Shown here: positions 5,863 through 14,371 of the stretch, in pieces
Position numbering within the stretch: the first letter of the stretch is position 1
Layout of the letters: each line of letters starts with the position of its first letter
Assembly (NCBI GenBank): GCA_045612665.1
Contig: JAZKZO010000044.1
Coordinates: 1 to 22,518 of the forward strand
From: RGIG2000 sp045612665
Lineage (GTDB): Bacteria > Bacillota > Clostridia > Oscillospirales > CAG-272
Direction: 5' to 3'
DNA: 22,518 bases
Made by a program: the position numbers and the translations under genes
Notes under the pieces: generated by a model
Seen by the model: only the letters and a program-made list of their open reading frames with translations
Told to the model about the DNA's origin: nothing
Databases searched by the model: none

Positions 5863-6676
5863 GCTTGTAAGAGAGCTTGTACGCGTGGGCGCAGGTGATG
5901 CCGAAAGCGAGGCAAGCGTGATTTTAGAGGAGCTTTTTGGTGCATCGCGCTCGGATATTCTCTTAAACCGAGATAAGGATTACGACGATAGCAAAATAAA
6001 GCCGATTATTGATAAACGAGAGTGCAAAATCCCACTTCAATATATTCTTGGTGCGTGGTATTTTATGGGAGAGCGCTTTGAGGTTTCTCCCGATTGCCTA
6101 ATCCCTCGCCCCGATACCGAGATTTTGGTTTACGAGGCGTTAAAGCTCATAAAGGACGGGGACTGTGTCGCTGATTTGTGTACGGGAAGTGGCTGTATCG
6201 GTGTGTCAATGCTCAAAAAAAGCGAAAAAATAAAGGCTCTTACCTTGTTCGATATATCAAGCGGAGCACTTGAAATGGCAAAAAGAAACGCGGGAGCACT
6301 CGGTGTTGAGAACAGATGCAAATTTGTCCTTGGCGATATAACAAAATCGTTGCCTGACGGAGAATACGATATGATCGTGTCAAATCCGCCATATATTCCA
6401 AGCGAGGATATCAAAAGCCTTTCCGACGAGGTTAAAAACGAGCCTATGCTCGCTCTTGACGGTGGAAACGACGGTCTTGATATTGTCAGGGCCTTGATAG
6501 AAAAAGCACCGAGAAGCATTAAAAAGGGCGGTTATTTGCTCATAGAATTCGGATACGACCAGGGCGCGCAAATTTCTTCTATAATGGAAGAAAAGCTATC
6601 ACAGGGCGCATATTCCTTTTATAAAATCGTAAAGGATTACGGTGGAAACGACCGAGCCTTGGTAGCGAGAGTGTAA
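5849..6676 (+). CDS. prmC: Release factor glutamine methyltransferase
   Basis: 275 residues from the ATG at 5849, which overlaps the end of yqhQ by 14 nt; a TTG at 5831 in the same frame is a weaker choice, and no strong ribosome binding site is seen for either. PrmC (HemK) methylates the Gln of the GGQ motif in peptide release factors RF1/RF2 using S-adenosylmethionine. The sequence shows the N-terminal helical substrate-binding domain (1-75), LIPRPDTE at 84-91, the SAM-binding loop ADLCTGSGCIGVS at 108-120, and the catalytic NPPY at 179-182. Length matches the family. prfA, often the next gene, is not here. Confidence 0.95.
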   Translation: MKHSELVRELVRVGAGDAESEASVILEELFGASRSDILLNRDKDYDDSKIKPIIDKRECKIPLQYILGAWYFMGERFEVSPDCLIPRPDTEILVYEALKLIKDGDCVADLCTGSGCIGVSMLKKSEKIKALTLFDISSGALEMAKRNAGALGVENRCKFVLGDITKSLPDGEYDMIVSNPPYIPSEDIKSLSDEVKNEPMLALDGGNDGLDIVRALIEKAPRSIKKGGYLLIEFGYDQGAQISSIMEEKLSQGAYSFYKIVKDYGGNDRALVARV

Positions 6677-6696
6677 CCAAAATCGAATATTTTCAT

Positions 6697-6727
6697 AAAA
6701 TGGTATCGTAAATCGATGCCATTTTTT
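6697..6727 (+). terminator. Terminator after prmC, directly before ddl
   Basis: A 12-bp stem with one G-U pair (6697-6708 with 6714-6725) and a 5-nt loop taaat, ending in six T residues (6722-6727). It ends the ruvX-yqhQ-prmC unit, but it also lies only 15 nt before the ddl start codon, so it could act as an attenuator on ddl. Confidence 0.85.
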
Positions 6728-6740
6728 GTTTGAGGTTGAT

Positions 6741-7763
6741 ATGGAGAAAAGAGATATTTTCGTTTTATTCGGTGGGCAAAGCAGTGAGTATGAGGTTTCG
6801 CTTGCCTCGGTGTGCAATGTGCTTTCGTTTGTTGATGGGGATAAATACAACGTACATAAAATAGGGATTACAAGGCGCGGAGAATGGTATTTTATCGAGG
6901 GCGAAATAGATTGTGTTTTAGAGGACAAGTGGGAGCAAAGGTGCAAAAAAGTGCCGATATGTGTCGATTTTTCGTCAAAAAGCTTCATTTTAGAGGGAAA
7001 AAGAATTAGACCGAGCGCCGTAATTCCGATTTTGCACGGAGAGTACGGAGAGGACGGGCGCGTGCAATCTCTTTTCGAACTTTTGGATTTGAGATGTGTA
7101 GGCGTTGACAGCGCGTGTGCATCTCTTTGTATGGATAAAGGGCTTTGCAAGTGCGTGGCGCTTTCATCACTTATTCCCGTAGTGCCGTATATTGCCGTGG
7201 GGCACAGAGAATATTCCCTTGACACGCTAATTTCGGAGATTGGCGAGGGGGAGTGTGATTTGTTTGTAAAGCCCTCGCGCGGTGGCTCTAGTGTCGGAAT
7301 TACGCACGTTCGACACACAAACGAGCTTGATAGTGCTATGAAGCACGCATTTGAATATTGTGATACCGTTTTGGTCGAGGAAGCAATTTTGGGGCGCGAG
7401 TGCGAGGTGGCAATTCTTGAAGGGGACGGAGAAATAATTGTTAGTGAGGTTGGGGAAATTCTATATTCGAGCGACTTTTACGATTACGAAACGAAATACC
7501 ACTCGGACGGCGTAAAATATCAAATCCCTACCAAAATTTCACCAAAATGTGCCGAGGAGTGTCGAGAATTTGCCAAAAAGCTCTTTATTTTGCTCGGATG
7601 CAGAGGAATGGCAAGAGTGGATTTTTTCGTACGAGAGGAGGAGATTTTCTTTAATGAAATCAACGCAATTCCCGGATTTACAAGCTCAAGCATGTATCCT
7701 ATGCTTCTTGAAAGGAAGGGCTTTGCCCTTAATTCTATAATTGATTTCCTAATAGACGGATAA
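6741..7763 (+). CDS. ddl: D-alanine--D-alanine ligase
   Basis: 340 residues from the ATG at 6741, with GAGG 5 nt upstream; a TTG at 6726 falls inside the terminator T-run and is unlikely. The enzyme joins two D-Ala with ATP to make the dipeptide that ends the peptidoglycan stem. ATP-grasp marks: FVLFGGQSSEYEVSLAS (7-23), ILHGEYGEDG (97-106), FVKPSRGGSSVG (175-186), EEAILGRECEVA (213-224), and the metal-binding FNEINAIPGFTSSSMYP near the C-terminus. The omega-loop YDYETKY (247-253) carries the Tyr typical of D-Ala-D-Ala rather than D-Ala-D-Lac ligases, so normal, vancomycin-sensitive precursors are predicted. murD follows but has its own promoter. No separate ddl promoter is evident in the 64 nt after prmC. 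Confidence 0.95.
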   Translation: MEKRDIFVLFGGQSSEYEVSLASVCNVLSFVDGDKYNVHKIGITRRGEWYFIEGEIDCVLEDKWEQRCKKVPICVDFSSKSFILEGKRIRPSAVIPILHGEYGEDGRVQSLFELLDLRCVGVDSACASLCMDKGLCKCVALSSLIPVVPYIAVGHREYSLDTLISEIGEGECDLFVKPSRGGSSVGITHVRHTNELDSAMKHAFEYCDTVLVEEAILGRECEVAILEGDGEIIVSEVGEILYSSDFYDYETKYHSDGVKYQIPTKISPKCAEECREFAKKLFILLGCRGMARVDFFVREEEIFFNEINAIPGFTSSSMYPMLLERKGFALNSIIDFLIDG

Positions 7764-7801
7764 TCAAGGCATTTAAATTTTTACTATTTTTGCTAAAACT
7801 G

Positions 7802-7830
7802 TTGAAAATTGTTATAAATTTATATATAAT
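7802..7830 (+). promoter_or_regulatory. Promoter before murD
   Basis: TTGAAA at 7802-7807, a 17-nt spacer and a perfect TATAAT at 7825-7830, 17 nt before the murD start codon. It is the only convincing promoter between ddl and the ATP synthase genes. Confidence 0.88.
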
Positions 7831-7847
7831 ATAAAGATAGAGGTTTT

Positions 7848-9107
7848 ATGTCCTATAATAACGAGGTAGCCTTGATAGGCTACGGTAAATCAAATCAAGC
7901 ACTTGAAGGGTATCTTTTGTCAATCGGCATTTCGTCGTCTATCCACACACGAGAGCGCTCGCTTGGTGAGGACTATCTTAGAGTTAGTGAGAAAATCGCA
8001 TTTCGCACACCTGCCGTGCGCCCCGACAAAATTACGGGGAGCGCCAAAATAACAAGCGAGATTGCACTTGCCACCTCTCTTACAAACGGATATAAAATCG
8101 GCGTTACCGGCTCGGACGGTAAAACAACCACCTCTACATTGATTTATAAAATGCTTTTGGCAGACGGCAAGAGCGCGCGACTTTGCGGAAATATCGGCAC
8201 ACCTGCGATTGTGGGCGCTACTGATACGACTGATAGCTCGTATACCGTGCTTGAAATGTCAAGCTTTCAGCTTTTCGATTTTTGCCCAAGCCTTGACTGC
8301 GCGATAATTACAGGCATTACCGAAAACCATCTCGATTGGCATACCGATATGGACGAATATATCAGGGCAAAGGAGAATATCCTCGTGAATTCCGAGCGTG
8401 CCGTTTTGCTTTACGACGATTTGCTTTTGAAAATGAGCCGTCGCCACAGTGCCGAGCTCTCGTTTTTCTCCCTTGATGACTTCGATGCACCAAGAGGCGC
8501 ACATAAGGCGTGCGTTAAGGACGGATTTATCACCCTTGACGGAATACGAGTGCTTGAAATTGACAAAATAAGATTAAAGGGAAAATTCAACCTTTTAAAT
8601 ATTGAAGGCGCTCTTTGCGCTCTTTACGGAGTGGTTGACACGGACGCGATTCGAAGGACTGCATATACCTTTTCGGGAGTCGAGGGGAGAATGAGTGTAA
8701 TTGATGTCCTTGGTGGCGTTACGGTTATTGATAGCTCAATCGACTCAACTCCGTCGCGCACGGCTACAACGCTTAGCGCTCTTGATAAGTCGAGGTGCGT
8801 GGTGCTTTTGGGCGGACACGATAAGGGGCTTTCGTACGACATACTGTCAGATGCGCTTGACGGCGTGAAATATGCCGTGATTTGTGGCGCTAATTCAGAT
8901 AAAATTTACAGGGCAATTCGAGGCTCTGTACGCGCGCACATAACAAATGATTTCGAGTGTGCCGTGCGTGAGGCGTGCGCTATGTGCGTAAGTGGCGATA
9001 TTTTACTTTTGTCGCCTGCCTCGGCAAGCTTTGATATGTTTGAAAATTATAGACAAAGGGCGAGCGAGTTTGCCCGAATAGTGAGAGGATATAAATGGAA
9101 AAAATAA
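7848..9107 (+). CDS. murD: UDP-N-acetylmuramoyl-L-alanine--D-glutamate ligase
   Basis: 419 residues, slightly short for MurD (usually about 440-460), mostly through a compact N-terminal domain. The cytoplasmic enzyme adds D-Glu to UDP-MurNAc-L-Ala using ATP in wall precursor synthesis. Visible: an N-terminal Rossmann-like start ALIGYGKSN (8-16), the P-loop TGSDGKTTT (87-95), LEMSSFQL, ITENHLDWH and DSSIDSTPSRT, and the C-terminal domain VLLGGHDKG. The order and spacing of GSDGKTTT, EMSSFQL, NHLDWH fits MurD better than MurC/E/F. GAGG lies 4 nt before the ATG. It begins a run of closely spaced plus-strand genes; its last 13 bases overlap the first M42 peptidase gene. Confidence 0.93.
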   Translation: MSYNNEVALIGYGKSNQALEGYLLSIGISSSIHTRERSLGEDYLRVSEKIAFRTPAVRPDKITGSAKITSEIALATSLTNGYKIGVTGSDGKTTTSTLIYKMLLADGKSARLCGNIGTPAIVGATDTTDSSYTVLEMSSFQLFDFCPSLDCAIITGITENHLDWHTDMDEYIRAKENILVNSERAVLLYDDLLLKMSRRHSAELSFFSLDDFDAPRGAHKACVKDGFITLDGIRVLEIDKIRLKGKFNLLNIEGALCALYGVVDTDAIRRTAYTFSGVEGRMSVIDVLGGVTVIDSSIDSTPSRTATTLSALDKSRCVVLLGGHDKGLSYDILSDALDGVKYAVICGANSDKIYRAIRGSVRAHITNDFECAVREACAMCVSGDILLLSPASASFDMFENYRQRASEFARIVRGYKWKK

Positions 9108-10123
9108 AGAATTTGTTAAAGGGCCTTTGCGAAATCCCGTCCGTTTGCGGTAGGGAAGGCATGGGCAAGGCTATGCTTTTCGATATTGCAGAGCCGTATT
9201 TTGACAATATGTATTCCGATAGCTTCGGCAACCTTGTTTTGGTTAAAAAATCGTCAAGACAGGGCGCGCCAAAGCTCCAAATCGACGCGCATTTCGACGA
9301 GGTCGGAATGATGGTAAGCGAGGTTTGCGACGGTGGATTTCTCGGAGTGCGCGCAATAGGCGGACTTGATATGAGAGTTCTTTGCGCTAGCGAGGTTACA
9401 GTTTACGGCAAGGAAAAAATTTACGGAGTTATCACCTCAATTCCGCCACACATAAGCGGTGGAAAGGGCGAGGTGCCGAAAATTCAAGATGTTTATATCG
9501 ATACAGGACTTGACAAGGACACTCTTAAGGAGCTTGTGCGTGCAGGCGATATCGTTGAATTTAGGGACGGAATGACCGAGCTTTTAAACAACTGTGTTGT
9601 GTCAAAATCTCTTGATGACAAGGCGTGCGCCTGTGCCGTAATCGATATGGCATCGCGCGCTGATAAGGACAAGCTTAAGTACGATTTGTACATTACAATC
9701 TCGGCTCAGGAGGAAAGTGGCAAAAACGGTGCAAGGCTTATCGCGTACGATATTCAGCCCGATATTGCAATCGTAACCGACGTGAATTTTGCATCGGGCG
9801 ACGATATAGACGAAACTGAGTCAATAGAAATCGGTAAGGGCGCGAGCGTTGATATTTCGGCGCTTACCGATGTTAAGCTCACAAGAGCGATTATGAAAAT
9901 GCTCGACTTGAAGGGCATAAAATACCAAAAGGTGTGCGAGCCGTCGCGTACAGGAACAAATAGCGACGGAGTTTCCGTTGCAGGCAAGGGCGTGCGCACG
10001 GTGCTAATGAGCGTGCCTCTTAAATCAATGCATACACCGTCCGAGGCGGTTTGCCTTGACGATATAAAATCACTCTCCGATATCTTGCTTGAGGTTGCAT
10101 ATACCGAAAAGGAGGCATTATGA
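9095..10123 (+). CDS. M42 family metallo-aminopeptidase, copy 1
   Basis: 342 residues. M42 enzymes are cytoplasmic, often dodecameric (TET-type) dinuclear zinc aminopeptidases that trim peptides; some are glutamyl aminopeptidases (PepA) or were named endoglucanase M (FrvX/CelM). All expected residues are seen: His66 and Asp68 in DAHFDEVG, Asp174 in SLDDKA, the Glu206-Glu207 pair in SAQEESG, Asp229 in VTDVN and His313 in KSMHTPSE. The start overlaps murD by 13 nt and the stop overlaps copy 2 by 4 nt (ATGA), so it is translationally coupled on both sides. Substrate preference cannot be read from the sequence. Confidence 0.92.
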   Translation: MEKIKNLLKGLCEIPSVCGREGMGKAMLFDIAEPYFDNMYSDSFGNLVLVKKSSRQGAPKLQIDAHFDEVGMMVSEVCDGGFLGVRAIGGLDMRVLCASEVTVYGKEKIYGVITSIPPHISGGKGEVPKIQDVYIDTGLDKDTLKELVRAGDIVEFRDGMTELLNNCVVSKSLDDKACACAVIDMASRADKDKLKYDLYITISAQEESGKNGARLIAYDIQPDIAIVTDVNFASGDDIDETESIEIGKGASVDISALTDVKLTRAIMKMLDLKGIKYQKVCEPSRTGTNSDGVSVAGKGVRTVLMSVPLKSMHTPSEAVCLDDIKSLSDILLEVAYTEKEAL

Positions 10124-11145
10124 AGAACTTACTTAAGGAGCTGTGCCTTGCCTTCGGTCCAAGCGGATACGAATATGACGTTAAGGCGATTATAAAGGCA
10201 AGACTTGAGGCAATTGCCTCGTCCGAGTGCGAGATTATCGAGGACAACCTCGGTGGAATATATTTCCATATTCCAAAAAAGGATGCACCGAGGCTTATGA
10301 TAAACGCACATATGGACGAAATTGCGCTTATGGTAACGGGAGCTACCGATAGTGGTGAGCTTCGCTTTGAAAGAGTTGGCGGAATTGACCCTATCGTGCT
10401 TTTGTCAAAGAGAGTAGTAAGTGAAAACGGAATAAACGGCGTAATTTCCTCAAAGCCTATTCACTTGCTTGATAAGGAAGAGCGAAAAAAGTCGCCACGT
10501 GTTGATAAAATGCAAATCGACGTTGGCGCAAGGGATAAAAAAGAGGCGCTTGATGCGTGTCCTATCGGCACTTACTTTGCTTTTGATAGCGATTTTGTCG
10601 AAATGGGCAAAAAAATAAAGGCAAAGGCACTTGATGACCGCCACGGCTGTGCCGAAATGCTCTCGGCAATCGAGAAATTGGCACTTGACGGCTTTAAGGT
10701 AAAATATGACTTGTATTTTGCATTCACCACTCGCGAGGAGGTTTCCTATTCGGGCGCAAACTGTGCAACGGAGATTATCCGTCCCGATTATGCAATCGTA
10801 ATCGAGAGCAAGGCGGTGCTTGATTTGCCCGGTGTTGACGAGGATAAAGGCGTTGCCTCGCTTGGCGACGGTGCACTTATCTCTTATGCCGACAGGGGCG
10901 CTATAATGGATAGAGGGCTTACCGAGTCGATAATTGACACCTGTGTCAAAAATTCAATAAAATATCAAATAAACCGTTCGGTTTCGGGTGGAAATGATAG
11001 CGCGACAATTCAAAGGGGAGCTCTTGGAACAAGAGTTGCACTCGTGTCCGCGCCGTCAAGATATATTCATTCACCGTCTAGCGTTGTCGATTTTGACGAC
11101 CTTGTGGCGATTCGCGACTTGATATTCAGTTTTGTTAAGGAGTAA
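10120..11145 (+). CDS. M42 family metallo-aminopeptidase, copy 2
   Basis: 341 residues; same fold as its neighbours but clearly divergent from them. Metal and catalytic residues: His64 and Asp66 in NAHMDEIA, Asp172 in ALDDRHG, Glu206-Glu207 in TTREEVS and His317 in YIHSPSS. The ligand that is Asp in copies 1 and 3 is Glu229 here (VIESKA). Glu at this site is chemically able to hold zinc and may mark a different subgroup. A GGAGG lies just before the ATG, and the ATG overlaps the stop of copy 1 (ATGA). Active enzyme is likely; the substrate is unknown. Confidence 0.92.
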   Translation: MKNLLKELCLAFGPSGYEYDVKAIIKARLEAIASSECEIIEDNLGGIYFHIPKKDAPRLMINAHMDEIALMVTGATDSGELRFERVGGIDPIVLLSKRVVSENGINGVISSKPIHLLDKEERKKSPRVDKMQIDVGARDKKEALDACPIGTYFAFDSDFVEMGKKIKAKALDDRHGCAEMLSAIEKLALDGFKVKYDLYFAFTTREEVSYSGANCATEIIRPDYAIVIESKAVLDLPGVDEDKGVASLGDGALISYADRGAIMDRGLTESIIDTCVKNSIKYQINRSVSGGNDSATIQRGALGTRVALVSAPSRYIHSPSSVVDFDDLVAIRDLIFSFVKE

Positions 11146-11151
11146 TTTTAA

Positions 11152-12129
11152 ATGGTTGAATTACTAAAAAAGCTCATGTTCACACAGGGCGTGTCGGGCA
11201 GAGAGGATAAAATTTGTGAAGTGATTAAAAAAGAGGTTGAGCCATATTGCGACGAGGTTACAGTTGACGCAGTCGGCAACCTTATAGCTCATAAAAAGGG
11301 CAACGGAAAGAAGATTATGTTCGGCGCACATATGGACGAAATCGGCTATTTTGCGACACATATCGAGAAAAACGGAAATATTAAGCTACACTCCGTCGGT
11401 GGAATTAACTATACCTCGTCCGCGTTTGGCACGGTCGTTTCCGAAAGAGGCGTTTACGGTGCTTTGGTTCAAAGGGCGGGCGACGATTCTCCAAAGGAGG
11501 ACAATGTTTACATTGATATCGGTGCTAAAACCGAAAAGCAGGCACGCTCTAAGGTTAAAATCGGAGATGCGTTCGTTACCGCACCGTCAATTAAAAGGCT
11601 TATGGGTACTCGCTATATCGGCAGACCCTTTGACGACAGGGTGGGCTGTCTTGTTTTAATTGAAGCTCTTAAGGCAGTTAAAAAAACCGATAACGACCTC
11701 TATTTTGTGTTCACAACTCAAGAGGAGGTTGGAAGTCGCGGTGCAAGACCTGCAACCTACGGAATTGCCCCCGATATCGCAATCGCAATAGACGTTACGA
11801 GAGCCGATGACAAGGGAACTCAGCAAAAGCTCAATATTGACCTTGGAAAAGGACCTACAATAAAGATAAAGGACGGAAGCGTTATTTGCTCAAGTGAGCT
11901 TCTTGCCGAGATGAGAAGAATTGCCGACGAAAACGGTGTAAAATATCAGGACGAGATGCTCTCCGACGGTGGAACAGACACCTCGGTTATGCAAATTGCA
12001 GGCAAGGGCTGTAAGGCGGGCGCAATTTCGCTCCCCTGTGGCTATATTCACACCTGTAACGAGATGATAGACCTAAATGATATAAAGGGCGCGATAAGAC
12101 TCGCTACTCTTATTTGTGAAAGGATTTAA
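11152..12129 (+). CDS. M42 family metallo-aminopeptidase, copy 3
   Basis: 325 residues, the shortest of the three. The full residue set is present: His60 and Asp62 in GAHMDEIG, Asp161 in FDDRVG, Glu191-Glu192 in TTQEEVG, Asp214 in AIDVTRADD and His300 in GYIHTCNE. The TTQEEVGSRGA and IAIAIDVT segments are the canonical M42 form. It starts 6 nt after copy 2, with AAGGAG upstream, and ends 1 nt before the next ATG. Three adjacent paralogues sharing perhaps a third of their residues suggest an old duplication with split substrate ranges or a mixed complex; that is inference. Confidence 0.93.
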   Translation: MVELLKKLMFTQGVSGREDKICEVIKKEVEPYCDEVTVDAVGNLIAHKKGNGKKIMFGAHMDEIGYFATHIEKNGNIKLHSVGGINYTSSAFGTVVSERGVYGALVQRAGDDSPKEDNVYIDIGAKTEKQARSKVKIGDAFVTAPSIKRLMGTRYIGRPFDDRVGCLVLIEALKAVKKTDNDLYFVFTTQEEVGSRGARPATYGIAPDIAIAIDVTRADDKGTQQKLNIDLGKGPTIKIKDGSVICSSELLAEMRRIADENGVKYQDEMLSDGGTDTSVMQIAGKGCKAGAISLPCGYIHTCNEMIDLNDIKGAIRLATLICERI

Positions 12130-12130
12130 G

Positions 12131-13177
12131 ATGAAAAAGCTACTTTTGATAATTTTATCTCTTTTCCTGCTCCTTACGTTTGTGTCGTGCAAGGATAGAC
12201 AGGGCGCACCTGCCGGTATGAAGCTTGCATCAAACAGAAGCATTGTCGATTATTCGCTTTACGTGCCCGAGGAGTGGCTCGTTGACGAGGCATCGGTATT
12301 CACTCGCGCACACTCTGTTGCCGATATTACCTCGGTTAGCGTTTATACCTTTGCGTTGACAGAGGATACTGATATTGCATCGTGGTGGACAGGCGTGTAC
12401 GAGCCGTCTATAAAGGTGTCCCTTGATAATTATGCGCTCATTGAGGGCGAGGTGAAGGGCGCAATCGACGGTGTTGCATCACTTTCGTATATTGTAAGCT
12501 CGGTATCGACCGACACTCTCGGAGAGGTACAGTATAAGCATAAGATTACCGTGGTTAAAAGCAACTCCAAGATGTATGTGATTTGGTATTGCTCGGCAAT
12601 CGGTGAGAACACAAATTACTATGACACAAACCTAAGCACACTTGATAAAATCCTTGATGCGTTTGCGTTTAGCGAAATCGAGCCACCAAAGGAAAACGAG
12701 GGTGTAAAATATGACAAAAACACTCCCGAGGGAATGAAGCTCGCATCAAATAAGAAGGTCGTTCTTTATTCGCTCTATGTTCCAAGTGATTGGACCGTTG
12801 CTCAAAGCGATGCTATGACTCTTGCATATGTATCCGAGCAAAATAAGTCGAGTGTCAGCGTTATGCAATGGAATTTGACCGAGCAAACGAAAACGATTGA
12901 TTTGTGGTGGAGTGATTATCACAAAAAGGAGCTCCAAAACAGCTTCGATACCTTTACCGTGCTTGAAGAGGGTATAGAGGGCGAAATTGACGGCATAGCC
13001 TCAAAGAGCTACACATATACCGTTACAATTTCGGGAACAACCTATAAATACTATGTAACAGCAGTAATAGATCAGGGAAGCATTCATCTTATAACCTATA
13101 CCTCAACCGAGGCGCTTTACGATGAAACGCTTTCGACCGTCAAGGACCAAATCCTTGCAAATATGAAATTTAACTAA
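12131..13177 (+). CDS. Lipoprotein with two tandem PsbP/DUF1795-like domains
   Basis: 348 residues from the ATG at 12131 (AAAGGA just upstream; an upstream GTG at 12116 is less likely). A lipoprotein signal with lipobox TFVSC, Cys20, predicts a cell-surface anchored protein. The mature part is two copies of one ~150-residue domain, about 28-181 and 199-347. Each opens with P-x-GMKLASN-x8-YSLYVP-x2-W, carries SVSV-x12-WW, an E-G-x6-DG-A-S motif and a near-final LST-x-K/D-x-IL. This pattern is like the PsbP/Mog1 or DUF1795 fold, though I judge that from memory of the layout. It lies between peptidase and cysteine desulfurase genes with gaps of 1 nt. Function unknown; the position may reflect only co-expression. 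Confidence 0.85.
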   Translation: MKKLLLIILSLFLLLTFVSCKDRQGAPAGMKLASNRSIVDYSLYVPEEWLVDEASVFTRAHSVADITSVSVYTFALTEDTDIASWWTGVYEPSIKVSLDNYALIEGEVKGAIDGVASLSYIVSSVSTDTLGEVQYKHKITVVKSNSKMYVIWYCSAIGENTNYYDTNLSTLDKILDAFAFSEIEPPKENEGVKYDKNTPEGMKLASNKKVVLYSLYVPSDWTVAQSDAMTLAYVSEQNKSSVSVMQWNLTEQTKTIDLWWSDYHKKELQNSFDTFTVLEEGIEGEIDGIASKSYTYTVTISGTTYKYYVTAVIDQGSIHLITYTSTEALYDETLSTVKDQILANMKFN

Positions 13178-13178
13178 A

Positions 13179-14336
13179 ATGGAAAAGATATATTTTGACA
13201 ATAGCGCAACGACAAAAATGTCGGAGCGTGCAAAAAATAAAATGACAAGGGCAATCGACCTCTCTTGGGGAAATCCGTCCTCGCTTCATTCGGCAGGGCT
13301 TGATGCTGAAAAGCTAGTTTCCGAGGCGAGAGGGGTAATTCTTTCTTCTCTTGGAATTATGCGTCCGCAAAGATGGGAGCTTATCTTCACCTCGAGCGGA
13401 ACGGAATCGAACAATCTTGCAATTCTTGGCACGGTAAGAGCCAAGGCGCGCAAGGGAAATGAAAAAATAATGATAACGAGCTCGGAGCACTCATCCGTTG
13501 AGGAGTGTGCCGCTTATCTTGAAAAAGAGGGCTTCACCGTGCTTCGTATTCCAACCTTTAAGGGTGAGCTTGACCTTGATTTTATCGAGAAAAATGCGAC
13601 AGGCGTTATACTTGCGTCCATTATGCACATAAATAATGAAACAGGCGCAGTTTATGACGTAAAGCGCGCATTTGAAATAATAAGAGAAAAGTCTCCCGAT
13701 TGCGTGTGCCATACCGACTGCGTTCAATCGTATCTTAAAGCAAGAGTAACGAGAAAATCGCTCGGTGCTGACCTTATAAGCATAAGCGCACATAAGGTGA
13801 ACGGACCGAAGGGCGTTGGTGCACTTTATATCGCTCCCGAGCTTTTGAAGGCAAAGAAAATCGCGCCTATCATCTATGGCGGTGGGCAGGAGAACAATTT
13901 GCGCTCAGGCACGGAGAATGTGTACGGAATTTGCGCATTTGGTGAGGCGGTTAAGGAGCATTTGGAGAAATTAAACGACGAAATTTCTTGTATGCAAGAG
14001 GTTCGTGAGTATATAATTTCGCATCTGCCCGAGGGCGTTGTGGCTAAAGCTCCCGTAAAATGCGCACCTCATATAATCAATATAACCTTGCCGAAAATCA
14101 GAAGTGAAACGGCATTGCATGCGCTTAGCGCAAGGGGTGTTTTCGTTTCAAGTGGCTCGGCATGCGCATCAAACTCGACACATAAGGCGTCAAGAGCGCT
14201 TCTTGCCTTTGGCGTAAGCGATGATGAGGCGGACAGCTCACTTCGAATAAGCCTTTGCCCCGATAATACAAAAGAGCAGGCGGACATCTTGCTCGATGCA
14301 TTACGCGAGGCTGTGGAACATCTTGCAAGAAAATGA
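13179..14336 (+). CDS. Cysteine desulfurase, NifS/IscS-like
   Basis: 385 residues. A PLP enzyme that takes sulfur from L-cysteine, giving alanine and an enzyme persulfide for Fe-S cluster or thio-nucleotide synthesis. Visible: IYFDNSATT (4-12), TSSGTESNN (71-79), SSEHSSVEE (101-109) with His104, HTDCVQS (178-184) with Asp180 and Gln183, the PLP lysine Lys206 in SAHKVNGPKG, GGGQENNLRSGTEN (234-247), and the sulfur-carrying Cys329 in SSGSACAS. The long active-site loop with SSGSAC marks the group I (NifS/IscS) type. No iscU/nifU partner or thiI follows; the next gene is the AtpI-like one. It starts 1 nt after the lipoprotein stop, so it may be reached by coupled translation. Confidence 0.93.
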   Translation: MEKIYFDNSATTKMSERAKNKMTRAIDLSWGNPSSLHSAGLDAEKLVSEARGVILSSLGIMRPQRWELIFTSSGTESNNLAILGTVRAKARKGNEKIMITSSEHSSVEECAAYLEKEGFTVLRIPTFKGELDLDFIEKNATGVILASIMHINNETGAVYDVKRAFEIIREKSPDCVCHTDCVQSYLKARVTRKSLGADLISISAHKVNGPKGVGALYIAPELLKAKKIAPIIYGGGQENNLRSGTENVYGICAFGEAVKEHLEKLNDEISCMQEVREYIISHLPEGVVAKAPVKCAPHIINITLPKIRSETALHALSARGVFVSSGSACASNSTHKASRALLAFGVSDDEADSSLRISLCPDNTKEQADILLDALREAVEHLARK

Positions 14337-14371
14337 TTTTGAAAAAATAAATTCCTCGATAGGAGAAATAA

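Noticed and set aside
6599..7318. Minus-strand 239-codon frame
   Set aside because: Antisense to the ddl start and terminator; the plus strand has intact ATP-grasp motifs.
13179..14336. DndA-type cysteine desulfurase of a DNA phosphorothioation system
   Set aside because: No dndB-E or other modification genes nearby; neighbours are housekeeping genes.
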